Assembly: GCF_964340395.1 (NCBI RefSeq)
Contig: NC_135552.1
Span: forward strand, 6,620,994-6,682,993
From: Glandiceps talaboti
Lineage: Eukaryota; Hemichordata; Enteropneusta; Spengelidae
Length of the DNA stretch: 62,000 bases
Reading direction: 5' to 3'
This document shows positions 58,701-62,000 of this stretch, in pieces. Every line of letters starts with the position of its first letter. Positions within the stretch are counted from its first letter, which is position 1. Below the pieces are notes generated by a model, which saw nothing but the letters and a program-made list of their open reading frames with translations, was not told the DNA's origin and did no database searches. The position numbers were made by a program, and so were the translations under genes.

Positions 58701-61580
58701 AAGTTTTTCTTAAGTAATGGCCCACTCGGTGTCATTCAGTGTTTACACTATCTTGGTTACAAGGTGATGATATGTACATAACCAAGACACCGCTATCACC
58801 AACTTGTGTAATTCTATCGCATGCAACAACAATAGTTTCAGTTTGCGTGTATCCTCAGTTTGTCGATAGCTTGCTTTCCAAAGTAGTAAAAACCTACATA
58901 GCACAGATGTTATGTTAAGTTTTAACCCTGAAAGTACTCTAATATAATGCTAGACTGAAAGATTTGGCAGTTTGGGACACCCACAACAACAAATCTCCAG
59001 TCTGTAGTGTAACACTAACACATAAAGACACTGAAATGTTAGATTAATGTACTACAGAGAATATTGTGTTGTAAGTAGCATGAAGTAAAAATAGTAAAAT
59101 GACACACACATCTATAAATACAAATTGAATGCATTTGTACTATTCAGTGCATCACTTTGATACTTCCATATTGGAGGTATATGCAAAGTTTCTCTGCTGT
59201 CACACCTGCACTATTTCATTTGTTAAATAAAATTAATGTCCACTGCATGGTGAGCTAACTAATCCCTGAATATCAATTTAACAATTTATTAGTATTGTCA
59301 ACATGAGTATTTATGAAGATACACATCCTAATTAAAGTAGGGTATGGTGGTGGTTGGGGTAGGGTGGGGTCGGGTAGGGTCAGATTTGATGGGTTGGGTT
59401 GGGTAGGGTAGGGTCAGATTTGATGGACTGAATGGGGATGGAGATGGTAATTAATGTCATTGTTAAACTTGCATTCTCGATTCGAAAAAAAGCATGACAG
59501 TTGCAAGTTGACCTTGAACCTGTCCTTATATGAAATGATATGGGTGGGGAGGGTAGAAAGGGATGGTTAGGGGTTTGGATTGGTTTTGAATTAACATAAA
59601 GGGGATGGGGAATAGAAGGGTATTGGAAATCAGTCAAGTCAATCTTGCTTTAATAATTCTTGCTTTTCTTATGTTTTTCATAACACTTCCATGTATTTCT
59701 TTCTATCTATTCTTCACTCTCTAGCCATTACAGGCCATGCAGGTGACATCTTCATTCTTTCTAGGTGTATTGTAATGCATGTAGGCTGCAGTAATTATGA
59801 TATAAGCAATTAATGCATGCATTGTGTTTTTGTATTACAGTAATGTTAAACTGTATTTGTAACTATAATATTGTTCAAATGTAAGTGGCATGGTGTTGAT
59901 GTTCATGTCATAGTTTGTATATAGGAAATACTCAGTGTGCTATGTTATTTGTGTTGCTGGATTTGTTTTATTTCTGGTCAAGTTTGATAACTTTAGATAA
60001 ATTTAAAATACACTAGTCTGAGACAAATTTGCAGCTTAAAAGACGTATTTTTATTTTCTACATTATAGCTTTTGGTGTCTGATTGGATTTTGTTAAGATT
60101 TTGTTAATGATTTGGCAGTAAAGTTGTTGTTGTTGTTGTTGTTGTTGTTGTTAGTAATTTGCATGATGTACAGTTTGGTGTTGTAAAAAAGAATCATCTA
60201 GTTGTTGTTACGTGTGTGAATATGTGCAGTGAATTTCACAAGACCATGTTGCATTACTGTTTGATGAAATCACTCAGAAACCAACAAGAAACTGCATGCA
60301 TATGCCAAACTTCAATAGCAAGATCACATTTTTTGCTACATTTAGTCAAAACAGAGTATTAAAACCATTTAAATATGTTGCAACTCCATGCAGACATTTG
60401 GGTGCCAATGTTTTTCTTAGTATCAAACATCCGATGAAGGGCACATAAAATGTCCTTTGTTGTGTTCATTTGATGTCTGCATGGTGGCATGTGTAGTTCA
60501 TTTCACTTAAGACAAAATGTAACAAGAAACTGTACTCATTCAATCTTGCTATCTTAAAGTGTAGCATGTTAAATTTCTTATTGGTTTCTGCGTGGTTGTA
60601 TCAAACTGAAAAACTGCACAGTATTTTGAAATTCACTGTAAATAAACTTGTGCAGCTATTAATTGCATGAGGTTTGCTATGCTTTAGAAGTGTGCTCATA
60701 ATTTTGTTAATTTATTCTGAGTAGTCATGCATTCTATAGGCTTTGGTACTAACTGCTTTAAAGTTCAGAGCATCAGTTATTTGCTTGATCATAATTTGGC
60801 TTACTTGGCTGATATTGATGTTAGCTAATTAAAATAAAAGTATTGATAATGATATGCAAAATTTGGTATACTGGTACATGTATACATTCCATTGCTTTAT
60901 AATATAAACTGAGCAGTGAATATAAATTATAACGTTGTGAATACATCTTAAAGTATAAAATGTACCCAAAAAATATTAAGCATGATTTCTGTATAAAGAC
61001 AAATTATTTATTCTTTAATTGGGGAAATGAATTGTAATCAGTAATATAGATATGATATGTAAAATGTGCATATATAATTAACAAAGTAATCCATATTTTT
61101 GATATTTTAGATCAGTAAATATTAGTTGATTAAACTACGATAGTTATCAAGCGGTTGTTGAACAAATTTTTTATGTAGTTTATGTAAATATTGTTTGTGT
61201 GGTGGTAGTGTTTGCTGTAATTAGTTTTAATAAATGAAGCAAATACCAGGGTTAATGTAAAATTTGTAGTGGCTAGTAGTCATTGATTGAATGTTATGCA
61301 GTAGATTTAAAATGTAGACAGCAGATGTACTTATAGCAACTGTAGAGGGCAGTATGCAATTGATAGCGTTCAGACATGAAGACAGAATAGTAAAGCATGT
61401 AGTAGCCATGGCAGTAAACTTAGATCTGTGTATGTATAGTTTGTTAATTAAGTTACTAATGCTTTGATTTTATTGCCTTTCTTTCTTGACATTGCTGGTG
61501 TATTTTTGGTACCTATATCTGTTATTAAAAACTGTTCATCCTCGTAGGAGAATTTCAGTCTACAAGATGAACTCTCTGAG
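27719..61580 (+). CDS. CRACR2A: CRACR2A/EFCAB4-like EF-hand coiled-coil protein, ten exons, 3' partial
   Basis: Ten exons (27719-27968, 29642-29795, 38636-38782, 48322-48412, 49552-49647, 52367-52438, 53238-53353, 55951-56022, 58012-58066, 61548-61580) join without frame breaks into 362 residues. Residues 33-44 form a degenerate EF-hand loop and 67-78 a canonical one (D, D, N, G, T, E at calcium positions). An acidic linker follows to about 120, then a conserved stretch around [14 protein letters not shown] (141-154), then charged heptad-like coiled coil from about 165. In vertebrates this family senses Ca2+ in the cytosol, binds Orai1/STIM1 in store-operated entry, and its long form is a Rab GTPase and dynein adaptor. 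No Rab motifs (GxxxxGKS, WDTAGQE) occur in the window, so that part, if present, lies to the right. RASEF and CRACR2B are the nearest alternatives; the KRDMQRL and [14 protein letters not shown] motifs favour CRACR2A/B. Confidence 0.9.
27969..29641 (+). other. intron 1
   Basis: GTAAGA to ACAAAG. It holds an (AAT)n tract at about 28900-28924 followed by a TAATGCGCTTTACAAG segment typical of (AAT)n-tailed repeats. A short imperfect duplication (about 29258-29340, TTCACT...TAGCTGATT...TCTAGG/ACTAGG) is also present. Nothing else was recognised. Confidence 0.85.
29642..29795 (+). CDS. CRACR2A: exon 2: acidic linker
   Basis: Residues 84-134 plus two bases of codon 135. It completes Gly84 and encodes [18 protein letters not shown], then an Asp/Glu-rich stretch and [15 protein letters not shown]. 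That last motif corresponds to the FRMLMDRLGAQ-type segment of vertebrate CRACR2A. Acceptor TTTACAAAG and donor GATGA/GTGAGT. Phase 1 in, phase 2 out. Confidence 0.9.
30325..30370. repeat. (TGT)n microsatellite
   Basis: About 15 uninterrupted TGT trinucleotides. The poly-Cys and poly-Val open frames across it (30223-30588 and 30308-30493) are artefacts of this tract. Confidence 0.95.
30417..30430. promoter_or_regulatory. RFX X-box-like site
   Basis: GCAACCATGGCAAC matches the RFX consensus GTNRCCNNRGYAAC at all but one position. It is intronic and its function is unknown. Weaker relatives occur at 11250 (GTTGCCATGGAAAT) and 36722 (GTTTCCATAGAAAC). Confidence 0.3.
30744..30792. mobile_element. 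35-bp perfect hairpin between 7-bp direct repeats
   Basis: CATAGACAGTAGAGGG (30751-30766) and its exact complement CCCTCTACTGTCTATG (30770-30785) are separated only by CTC. The hairpin is bordered by GTGGAAC at 30744-30750 and 30786-30792. A self-complementary insert between short direct repeats looks like a transposon reduced to its two termini, or a fold-back insertion made during repair. Confidence 0.75.
30840..31330. repeat. decayed ~50-60-bp tandem repeat
   Basis: The theme TTTCATGGGTGGAAAAATAT followed by CACTTTCACCCAAA recurs about eight to ten times with strong divergence (for example near 30890, 30980, 31040, 31110, 31165, 31210, 31245 and 31290). It is an old satellite. Confidence 0.65.
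32711..33055. mobile_element. MITE with GACCTTT...CCCTCTAGTG ends
   Basis: The left end runs from GACCTTTCACATG to GCCCTCTAGTG. The right end, on the opposite strand, runs from GACCTTTACAATAAATGG to GCCCTCTAGTGATG. The arms are about 30 bp with several differences, and length is 345 bp. No convincing target duplication was found. The open frame across its right part (32948-33163) is not a gene. Confidence 0.65.
33428..33461 (+). repeat. G-rich minisatellite with quadruplex potential
   Basis: Five or more runs of four to six G separated by single T, on the transcribed gene's sense strand. Confidence 0.85.
33861..34455. repeat. diverged ~310-bp tandem duplication
   Basis: Copy 1 (33861-34140) and copy 2 (34171-34455) share, in order, GCTACAT, a G-rich stretch, GGTGTGAAATTGA, GCAGTGAATA, TAGATA(T/C)CCTGT, GCATATCATGGTGC or a relative, AAGTCATCTGT/AAATCATCTGT and CTGTAATGT. 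In copy 2 the short G-rich stretch (GGAGGGACGGGG in copy 1) has expanded into a ~48-bp GGGGT array (34184-34232) with quadruplex potential. Confidence 0.75.
35916..35943. repeat. (AAATC)n microsatellite
   Basis: Five perfect AAATC pentamers. Confidence 0.95.
37461..37699 (+). other. candidate alternative first exon (weak)
   Basis: An open frame begins ATG (A at -3) and encodes a Ser-rich start, a hydrophobic segment ([14 protein letters not shown]) and a Cys-containing tail (CDLCERW). It reaches GAG/GTAGCT at 37699, just before its stop. A splice there would leave two bases, the phase that exon 3 requires. The result would be an isoform without EF-hands but with a membrane segment. Phase agreement has a one-in-three chance of being accidental and the donor is poor, so this is a hypothesis only. 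Confidence 0.15.
38636..38782 (+). CDS. CRACR2A: exon 3: conserved helical segment and start of coiled coil
   Basis: Residues 135-183 plus two bases of codon 184. It encodes [36 protein letters not shown] and [10 protein letters not shown]. This is the most family-specific part after the EF-hands and has the same length as the vertebrate segment. Acceptor TTTCTTTCAG and donor AGAAA/GTAAGT are both strong. Confidence 0.93.
39129..39232. mobile_element. 104-bp foldback element
   Basis: GTAATCACTACATCACATCC at the left end is matched by GGATGTGATGCAGTGATTAC at the right end, 19 of 20 bases complementary. The interior is unique. It is a very short MITE; no clear target duplication. Confidence 0.8.
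41408..42420. repeat. dispersed intronic repeat family, several fragments
   Basis: Fragments at about 41408-41600, 41700-41800 and 42290-42420 share a GGTTTCAATC(C/T)CA segment, a GTAGARCCATAA segment, ATAGG(A/C)TTATT, TTTTGTTCTGAA or TTCTGG, CTCTGCCAG and an ACCAAAATTGAAAT segment. Related copies occur at 39440-39620 and 50640-50815. The GGTTTCAATCC part resembles a tRNA B-box, but no A-box or tail was found, so calling it a SINE is uncertain. Confidence 0.5.
42690..43262. repeat. repeat region with two nested duplications
   Basis: TGATRATCYCATYAATGATA followed by TGYRAATTAGGT occurs at 42692 and 42840. Downstream, a ~120-bp unit is duplicated (about 43020-43140 and 43140-43262): each has a CAACAG or CAACAGT start, AGATTC(C/A)AAAAATGTATG, ATATGCCTAGCAACAAG and CCCATAGCAACAGCT. 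The TAGCAAC motif, an RFX half-site, therefore appears six times. This is a known style of dispersed invertebrate repeat; I could not set its ends. Confidence 0.65.
44815..44942. mobile_element. TAGTCT-family foldback (copy 3)
   Basis: The left arm AGTCTAGAGGCTATATGTAG continues through CTTTGAATATCTTCTC. It pairs imperfectly with the right arm ending GAAGCCATGGATAACATCTA and GACTA. Length is 128 bp. Same ends as 4054-4442 and 6026-6070. Confidence 0.65.
45445..45465. repeat. (AAT)n microsatellite
   Basis: Short interrupted AATAAT tract followed by GTATTTCAGTGTGAATG. Confidence 0.7.
45525..46275. repeat. decayed tandem repeat, about four copies
   Basis: Recurring order: CAAAGTGTG(A/G)TCAA or a relative, GTTATAACT, a TTGCCTTTTAAAGGT or TTTTTAAGGTCAGTTT segment, TGTACTG, then GTGAATT; longer copies add GCACTAGTCAACTTT and CTGAAAAAATT. 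Starts are near 45530, 45840, 46005 and 46075. The open frame 46128-46349 falls in it. Confidence 0.6.
46624..46710. mobile_element. 87-bp TAGTCT...AGACTA mini-element (copy A)
   Basis: It starts TAGTCTGG and ends GGAACTAGACTA. It shares ATGTGGTCT, AGTGAGTGGAGGTGTAAAT, TGATACTG and GTATAGGAACTAGACTA with the element at 49013-49094. Confidence 0.65.
47895..48160. repeat. decayed ~95-bp tandem repeat, three copies
   Basis: TTCATATATTTGTAACATGA, ATTTTATATCAAAGA, AAAGTATTTCTCATAT and TTTAAGAATATAATTA recur in order at about 47899, 47981 and 48085. Very AT-rich. Confidence 0.65.
48322..48412 (+). CDS. CRACR2A: exon 4: coiled coil
   Basis: It completes Asn184 and encodes residues 185-214, including [20 protein letters not shown]. 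This matches the YDEEIQHLYEEMEQQIKSEK stretch of vertebrate CRACR2A residue for residue in spacing. Donor GAG/GTAAAG; phase 0 out. There is a stop soon after the donor (TAG at 48419), so an unspliced read would end the protein. Confidence 0.93.
48413..49551 (+). other. intron 4
   Basis: GTAAAG to TTTAACAG. Besides the 82-bp mini-element at 49013 nothing repetitive was recognised. The open frame 49108-49299 is AT-rich noise. Confidence 0.85.
49013..49094. mobile_element. 82-bp TAGTCT...AGACTA mini-element (copy B)
   Basis: Same ends and internal words as 46624-46710, with about a fifth of positions changed and a 5-bp length difference. Confidence 0.65.
49552..49647 (+). CDS. CRACR2A: exon 5: coiled coil
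   Basis: Residues 215-246, exactly 32 codons, starting [15 protein letters not shown] and ending [10 protein letters not shown]. Highly charged with heptad-like leucines. Phase 0 at both ends, so skipping it would keep the frame. Donor GAT/GTAAGT. Confidence 0.9.
49762..49774. promoter_or_regulatory. DR1 nuclear-receptor-like motif
   Basis: AGGTCAAAGGTCA is a perfect direct repeat of AGGTCA spaced by one base, the site type bound by HNF4 and RXR partners. A second perfect copy on the other strand is at 10045-10057 inside a repeat. Chance occurrence or repeat origin is likely. Confidence 0.25.
49796..50148. mobile_element. near-perfect long foldback element flanked by TTAA
   Basis: Between TTAA (49796-49799) and TTAA (50145-50148), the left arm starts AGTGGCCATATGGATGAG and the right arm ends with its complement. 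For about 120 bp from each end the arms are identical except for one A insertion in a run. The inner 40 bp are diverged, then the centre (49958-49986) is again a perfect palindrome, TTTGTTATTGTAC/GTACAATAACAAA. No coding capacity. TTAA is the piggyBac target, but since TTAA is itself palindromic it could be part of the inverted repeat. Arm identity implies a recent origin or ongoing homogenisation. Confidence 0.9.
50515..51870. repeat. irregular series of ACCACCTGTTGATTCA repeats
   Basis: ACCACCTGTTGATTCA, usually preceded by GTGAAAACC or GAACC and followed by TAGTGG, a TTCT(C/T)(G/T)TGAC segment, TAGGTCA-AT and ATGTAACTTAATC, occurs at about 50519, 51052, 51219, 51590 and 51739. A single copy lies in intron 3 near 39590. 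Spacing is uneven (about 150-530 bp) because other elements interrupt it. Confidence 0.65.
51325..51480. mobile_element. ~155-bp foldback with 55-bp arms
   Basis: GCCAGTGCTACAGTGGTGTG, GTTACAACTGAATCC and CTACCAAGTTTGCTTG on the left (51325-51384) pair with CAAGCAAACTTGGTAGG, GAATTCAGTTGTAAC and ACACCAGTGCAATGCC on the right (51421-51480). The loop is about 36 bp. Arms are roughly 85% complementary by eye. The minus-strand open frame 51332-51544 is unrelated to a gene. Confidence 0.8.
51861..52044. mobile_element. MITE, AATCTGATGTGGTGAATA family (copy 2)
   Basis: The left end AATTTGATAGGGTGAATAC and the right end TATTCACCACATCA are relatives of the ends at 24807-25023. The interior shares TATTTCCTTCATTT-type and AGAACAACAAACAAAAT-type words with that copy. 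More decayed, 184 bp. Confidence 0.7.
52367..52438 (+). CDS. CRACR2A: exon 6: coiled coil
   Basis: Residues 247-270, 24 codons, [20 protein letters not shown] then TLAK. Phase 0 at both ends, so it is frame-neutral if skipped. Acceptor CTTGTTTATAG and donor AAA/GTATGT. Confidence 0.88.
52439..53237 (+). other. intron 6
   Basis: GTATGT to ATCAACAG. The right two thirds is the SINE; the left part (52439-52730) shows nothing recognisable. Confidence 0.85.
52731..53230 (-). mobile_element. tRNA-derived SINE ending at the exon 7 splice acceptor
   Basis: Read on the minus strand, the element starts near 53230 with ACACCATGGTTGAATGGTTA, containing TGGTTGAATGG, a full match to the pol III A-box TRGYNNARNGG. 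GTAGGTTTGAGCCTC follows, matching the B-box GGTTYRANNCY. The 3' end is an (ATTG)n tail at 52731-52775. The B-box segment (about 45 bp, with TGAGGCTCAAACCTAC on the plus strand) is triplicated at about 53065-53190. Length is about 500 bp. Its head lies within about 10 bases of the exon 7 acceptor. Confidence 0.75.
53238..53353 (+). CDS. CRACR2A: exon 7: coiled coil
   Basis: Residues 271-308 plus two bases of codon 309. It encodes [38 protein letters not shown]. Acceptor TTTTAATCAACAG has a weak pyrimidine tract, and part of it may come from the adjacent SINE. Donor CA/GTAAGT. Confidence 0.88.
53451..53530. repeat. 4 x 20-bp minisatellite
   Basis: GGTGCTGTGGTGTTCTAGAT and three variants head to tail without gaps, exactly 80 bp. 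Confidence 0.95.
53815..55816 (+). mobile_element. compound Helentron/pearl-like element (two heads, two tails)
   Basis: Heads with TAGTCCCCGCGGACGAAGTC lie at 53815 and 54227; each folds as an outer AGTCCCC/GGGGACT stem around an inner CGGAC-GAA-GTCCG hairpin. Each is followed by a CCGT microsatellite. Tails ending GCGGGGACTA, the exact complement of the head start, lie at 55178-55187 and 55807-55816. Between them are about ten copies of the ~151-bp core (CCATAACTCAGACATGCTTG, TTAGGACAGTGTTCTAT, ATACGATCCAATATGG). The order head-core-head-core(n)-tail-core-tail suggests interleaving of two elements or unequal exchange within tandem copies. All open frames here, on both strands, are translations of the core repeat. 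Confidence 0.82.
55951..56022 (+). CDS. CRACR2A: exon 8: coiled coil, donor inside a minisatellite
   Basis: It completes Gln309 and encodes residues 310-332 ([20 protein letters not shown] then LL) plus two bases of codon 333. The VTE...[13 protein letters not shown] pattern matches the vertebrate segment ending KQLDFLR. The donor is TAAG/GTTAGT. These last two exon bases are also the first two of a 50-bp tandem array. Confidence 0.92.
56021..57124 (+). repeat. 22-copy 50-bp minisatellite repeating the exon 8 splice donor
   Basis: The unit is AGGTTAGTGCTGAATTCAGG, then ATTACATTGTCAACTATATG and GACAATGCTG. Unit 1 begins with the last two bases of exon 8, so AG/GTTAGT, the real donor, recurs every 50 bp. 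Most units are exactly 50 bp; unit 11 has 52 and unit 19 has 51. The 22nd (57074-57124) is decayed. A 3-unit super-repeat is visible: units 2-4 and 5-7 show the same ATAACA/GGTG, ACTACA, ACTACA pattern. Each unit also has an ATTCAG acceptor-like motif 33 bases before the next donor. Confidence 0.97.
56023..58011 (+). other. intron 8
   Basis: GTTAGT to CTCTTCAG. The first half is the 50-bp minisatellite. The second half (57125-58000) is AT-rich unique sequence in which nothing was recognised. Confidence 0.88.
58012..58066 (+). CDS. CRACR2A: exon 9: coiled coil
   Basis: It completes Arg333 and encodes residues 334-351, [18 protein letters not shown], matching the ERNKHLRDERD segment of the long vertebrate isoform. 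That supports a long, Rab-containing form in this species. Donor CAA/GTAAGT; phase 0 out. Confidence 0.9.
59340..59440 (+). repeat. GGGTTGGGTAGGG-type G-rich tract
   Basis: Two blocks of GGGT, GGGGT and GGGTA runs separated by a repeated GTCAGATTTGATGG segment. Quadruplex-prone and superficially telomere-like, but irregular, so it is not a true (TTAGGG)n array. Confidence 0.75.
59725..59742 (+). other. candidate 18-nt in-frame micro-exon
   Basis: A long pyrimidine-rich stretch ends TTCACTCTCTAG at 59724. The next 18 bases, CCATTACAGGCCATGCAG, are followed by GTGACA. Flanking exons 9 and 10 meet in phase 0, so inclusion would add PLQAMQ without a frameshift. The acceptor is stronger than that of exon 10, but the donor is only moderate. 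Unproven. Confidence 0.25.
60124..60152. repeat. (TGT)n microsatellite
   Basis: About nine TTG/TGT trinucleotides. Confidence 0.9.
61548..61580 (+). CDS. CRACR2A: exon 10: last coding exon seen
   Basis: Residues 352-362, [11 protein letters not shown], coiled-coil-like. Acceptor TCGTAG and donor GAG/GTAGTA. If the donor is not used the frame continues V-V-P and stops at TGA (61590-61592), giving a 365-residue protein. With the donor, the gene continues past the right edge toward a possible Rab domain. This short exon is the least certain of the ten. Confidence 0.6.
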
Positions 61581-61634
61581 GTAGTACCATGACTCTATCT
61601 TCTCTCTTACTGTTGTTTTTACTCCTCATCATGT

Positions 61635-62000
61635 CCTTCAGTCATGTGATAACCATGTGATATCGTGTGTGTGTGTGTGTGTGCAGTCATTTGATCACCA
61701 TGTGGCATTATTTGTAGTCATGTGACAACAGTGTGATGTAATGTGTTCAGATGATCATGTGATGTGTAGTTATGAAATAAATGTGATGTCATATGTAGCC
61801 ATGTGATATTGTATGTACAATCATGTGATAGTCATGTGATATTATTTGTAGTCATATGGCAACCATTTATTGTTCTGTGCTGAATCAATTGATGATAATG
61901 TGATGTTGGGTGATAATTGTGATGCCACATGTCATGTGAAACCATGTGATATGTGATAGCGATGTGATGTCATATGTGGTCATGTGATACCCATGTGATA
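61635..62000. repeat. degenerate CATGTGAT satellite
   Basis: CATGTGAT or TCATGTGA words recur more than ten times, often as GTCATGTGATA-CCATGTGATAT with TTATTTGTAGT between, at irregular 20-40-bp spacing. A (GT)n tract lies at about 61666-61683. The array runs off the window. Confidence 0.8.
61776..61781 (+). terminator. possible polyadenylation signal
   Basis: AATAAA about 185 bases after the alternative stop, followed by a GT-rich stretch that could act as the downstream element. It would serve only a short isoform; AATAAA is common in AT-rich DNA. Confidence 0.25.

Larger units (their letters stand above)
58067..61547 (+). other. intron 9
   Basis: GTAAGT to CTCGTAG, 3.5 kb. It holds the G-rich tract at 59340, the micro-exon candidate at 59725 and a TGT array at 60124. 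The spans 58070-59330 and 60160-61540 show no structure I can support. Confidence 0.82.
61581..62000 (+). other. intron 10 or alternative 3' UTR, cut by the window edge
   Basis: It begins GTAGTACCATGA, which is either a donor or the end of a short isoform. Apart from the satellite below and the possible polyadenylation signal, nothing else was recognised. Confidence 0.6.

Noticed and set aside
59340-59440. Interstitial telomere
   Set aside because: The GGGTT and GGGTA units are irregular and do not form a (TTAGGG)n run.
1-62000. Retroviral, LINE or other polymerase remnants
   Set aside because: I looked for reverse-transcriptase, integrase and transposase motifs in the translated frames and found none. 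All mobile elements seen are non-autonomous.
1-62000. tRNA or rRNA genes
   Set aside because: B-box-like words (for example near 41430 and 50655) lack a cloverleaf. The only complete A-box and B-box pair belongs to the SINE at 52731-53230.

Overview
This is AT-rich animal nuclear DNA. It has one split gene with GT-AG introns of 0.8 to 9.5 kb, dense simple repeats, satellites and short non-autonomous transposons, and no operons or bacterial signals. The style (many ACATGT-type words, tRNA-derived SINE, Helentron/pearl-like elements with a CCGT microsatellite) suggests a marine invertebrate. A mollusc or other lophotrochozoan is plausible, but I cannot fix the phylum from the sequence.

Only one protein-coding gene can be supported. 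It is on the + strand, starts at 27719 and runs to about 61580, and probably continues beyond the right edge. Ten exons join with consistent phase into 362 residues: a pair of EF-hands, an acidic linker, a conserved helical segment and a long coiled coil. Order and spacing match CRACR2A/EFCAB4B, a Ca2+ sensor, Orai/STIM regulator and dynein adaptor whose long isoform carries a C-terminal Rab GTPase. The Rab part would lie to the right of the window. If the last donor is not used, exon 10 instead ends at a stop four codons later.

Layout: 1-27.4 kb is non-coding upstream DNA. It holds degenerate satellites (360-840, 2868-3265, 12.8-14.3 kb), several foldback elements (4054, 8219, 10965, 24807), an exact 15 x 56 bp satellite with a five-unit higher-order period (17004-17843), a 2.6 kb array of a 16-bp palindrome (20350-22985) and a Helentron-like element (23900-24536). 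From 27.4 to 62 kb is the gene. Its introns are packed with more elements: a 35-bp perfect hairpin between 7-bp direct repeats (30744), a near-perfect 345-bp foldback flanked by TTAA (49796), a SINE touching the exon 7 acceptor, a compound Helentron-like insertion (53815-55816), and a 22-copy 50-bp minisatellite that includes the exon 8 splice donor and so repeats it (56021-57124).

I found no tRNA or rRNA gene, CRISPR array, or viral or retroelement polymerase. The most unusual signals are the amplified splice donor, the palindrome satellite, the intronic foldback that would be transcribed as a hairpin, and the elements that consist almost only of their ends.
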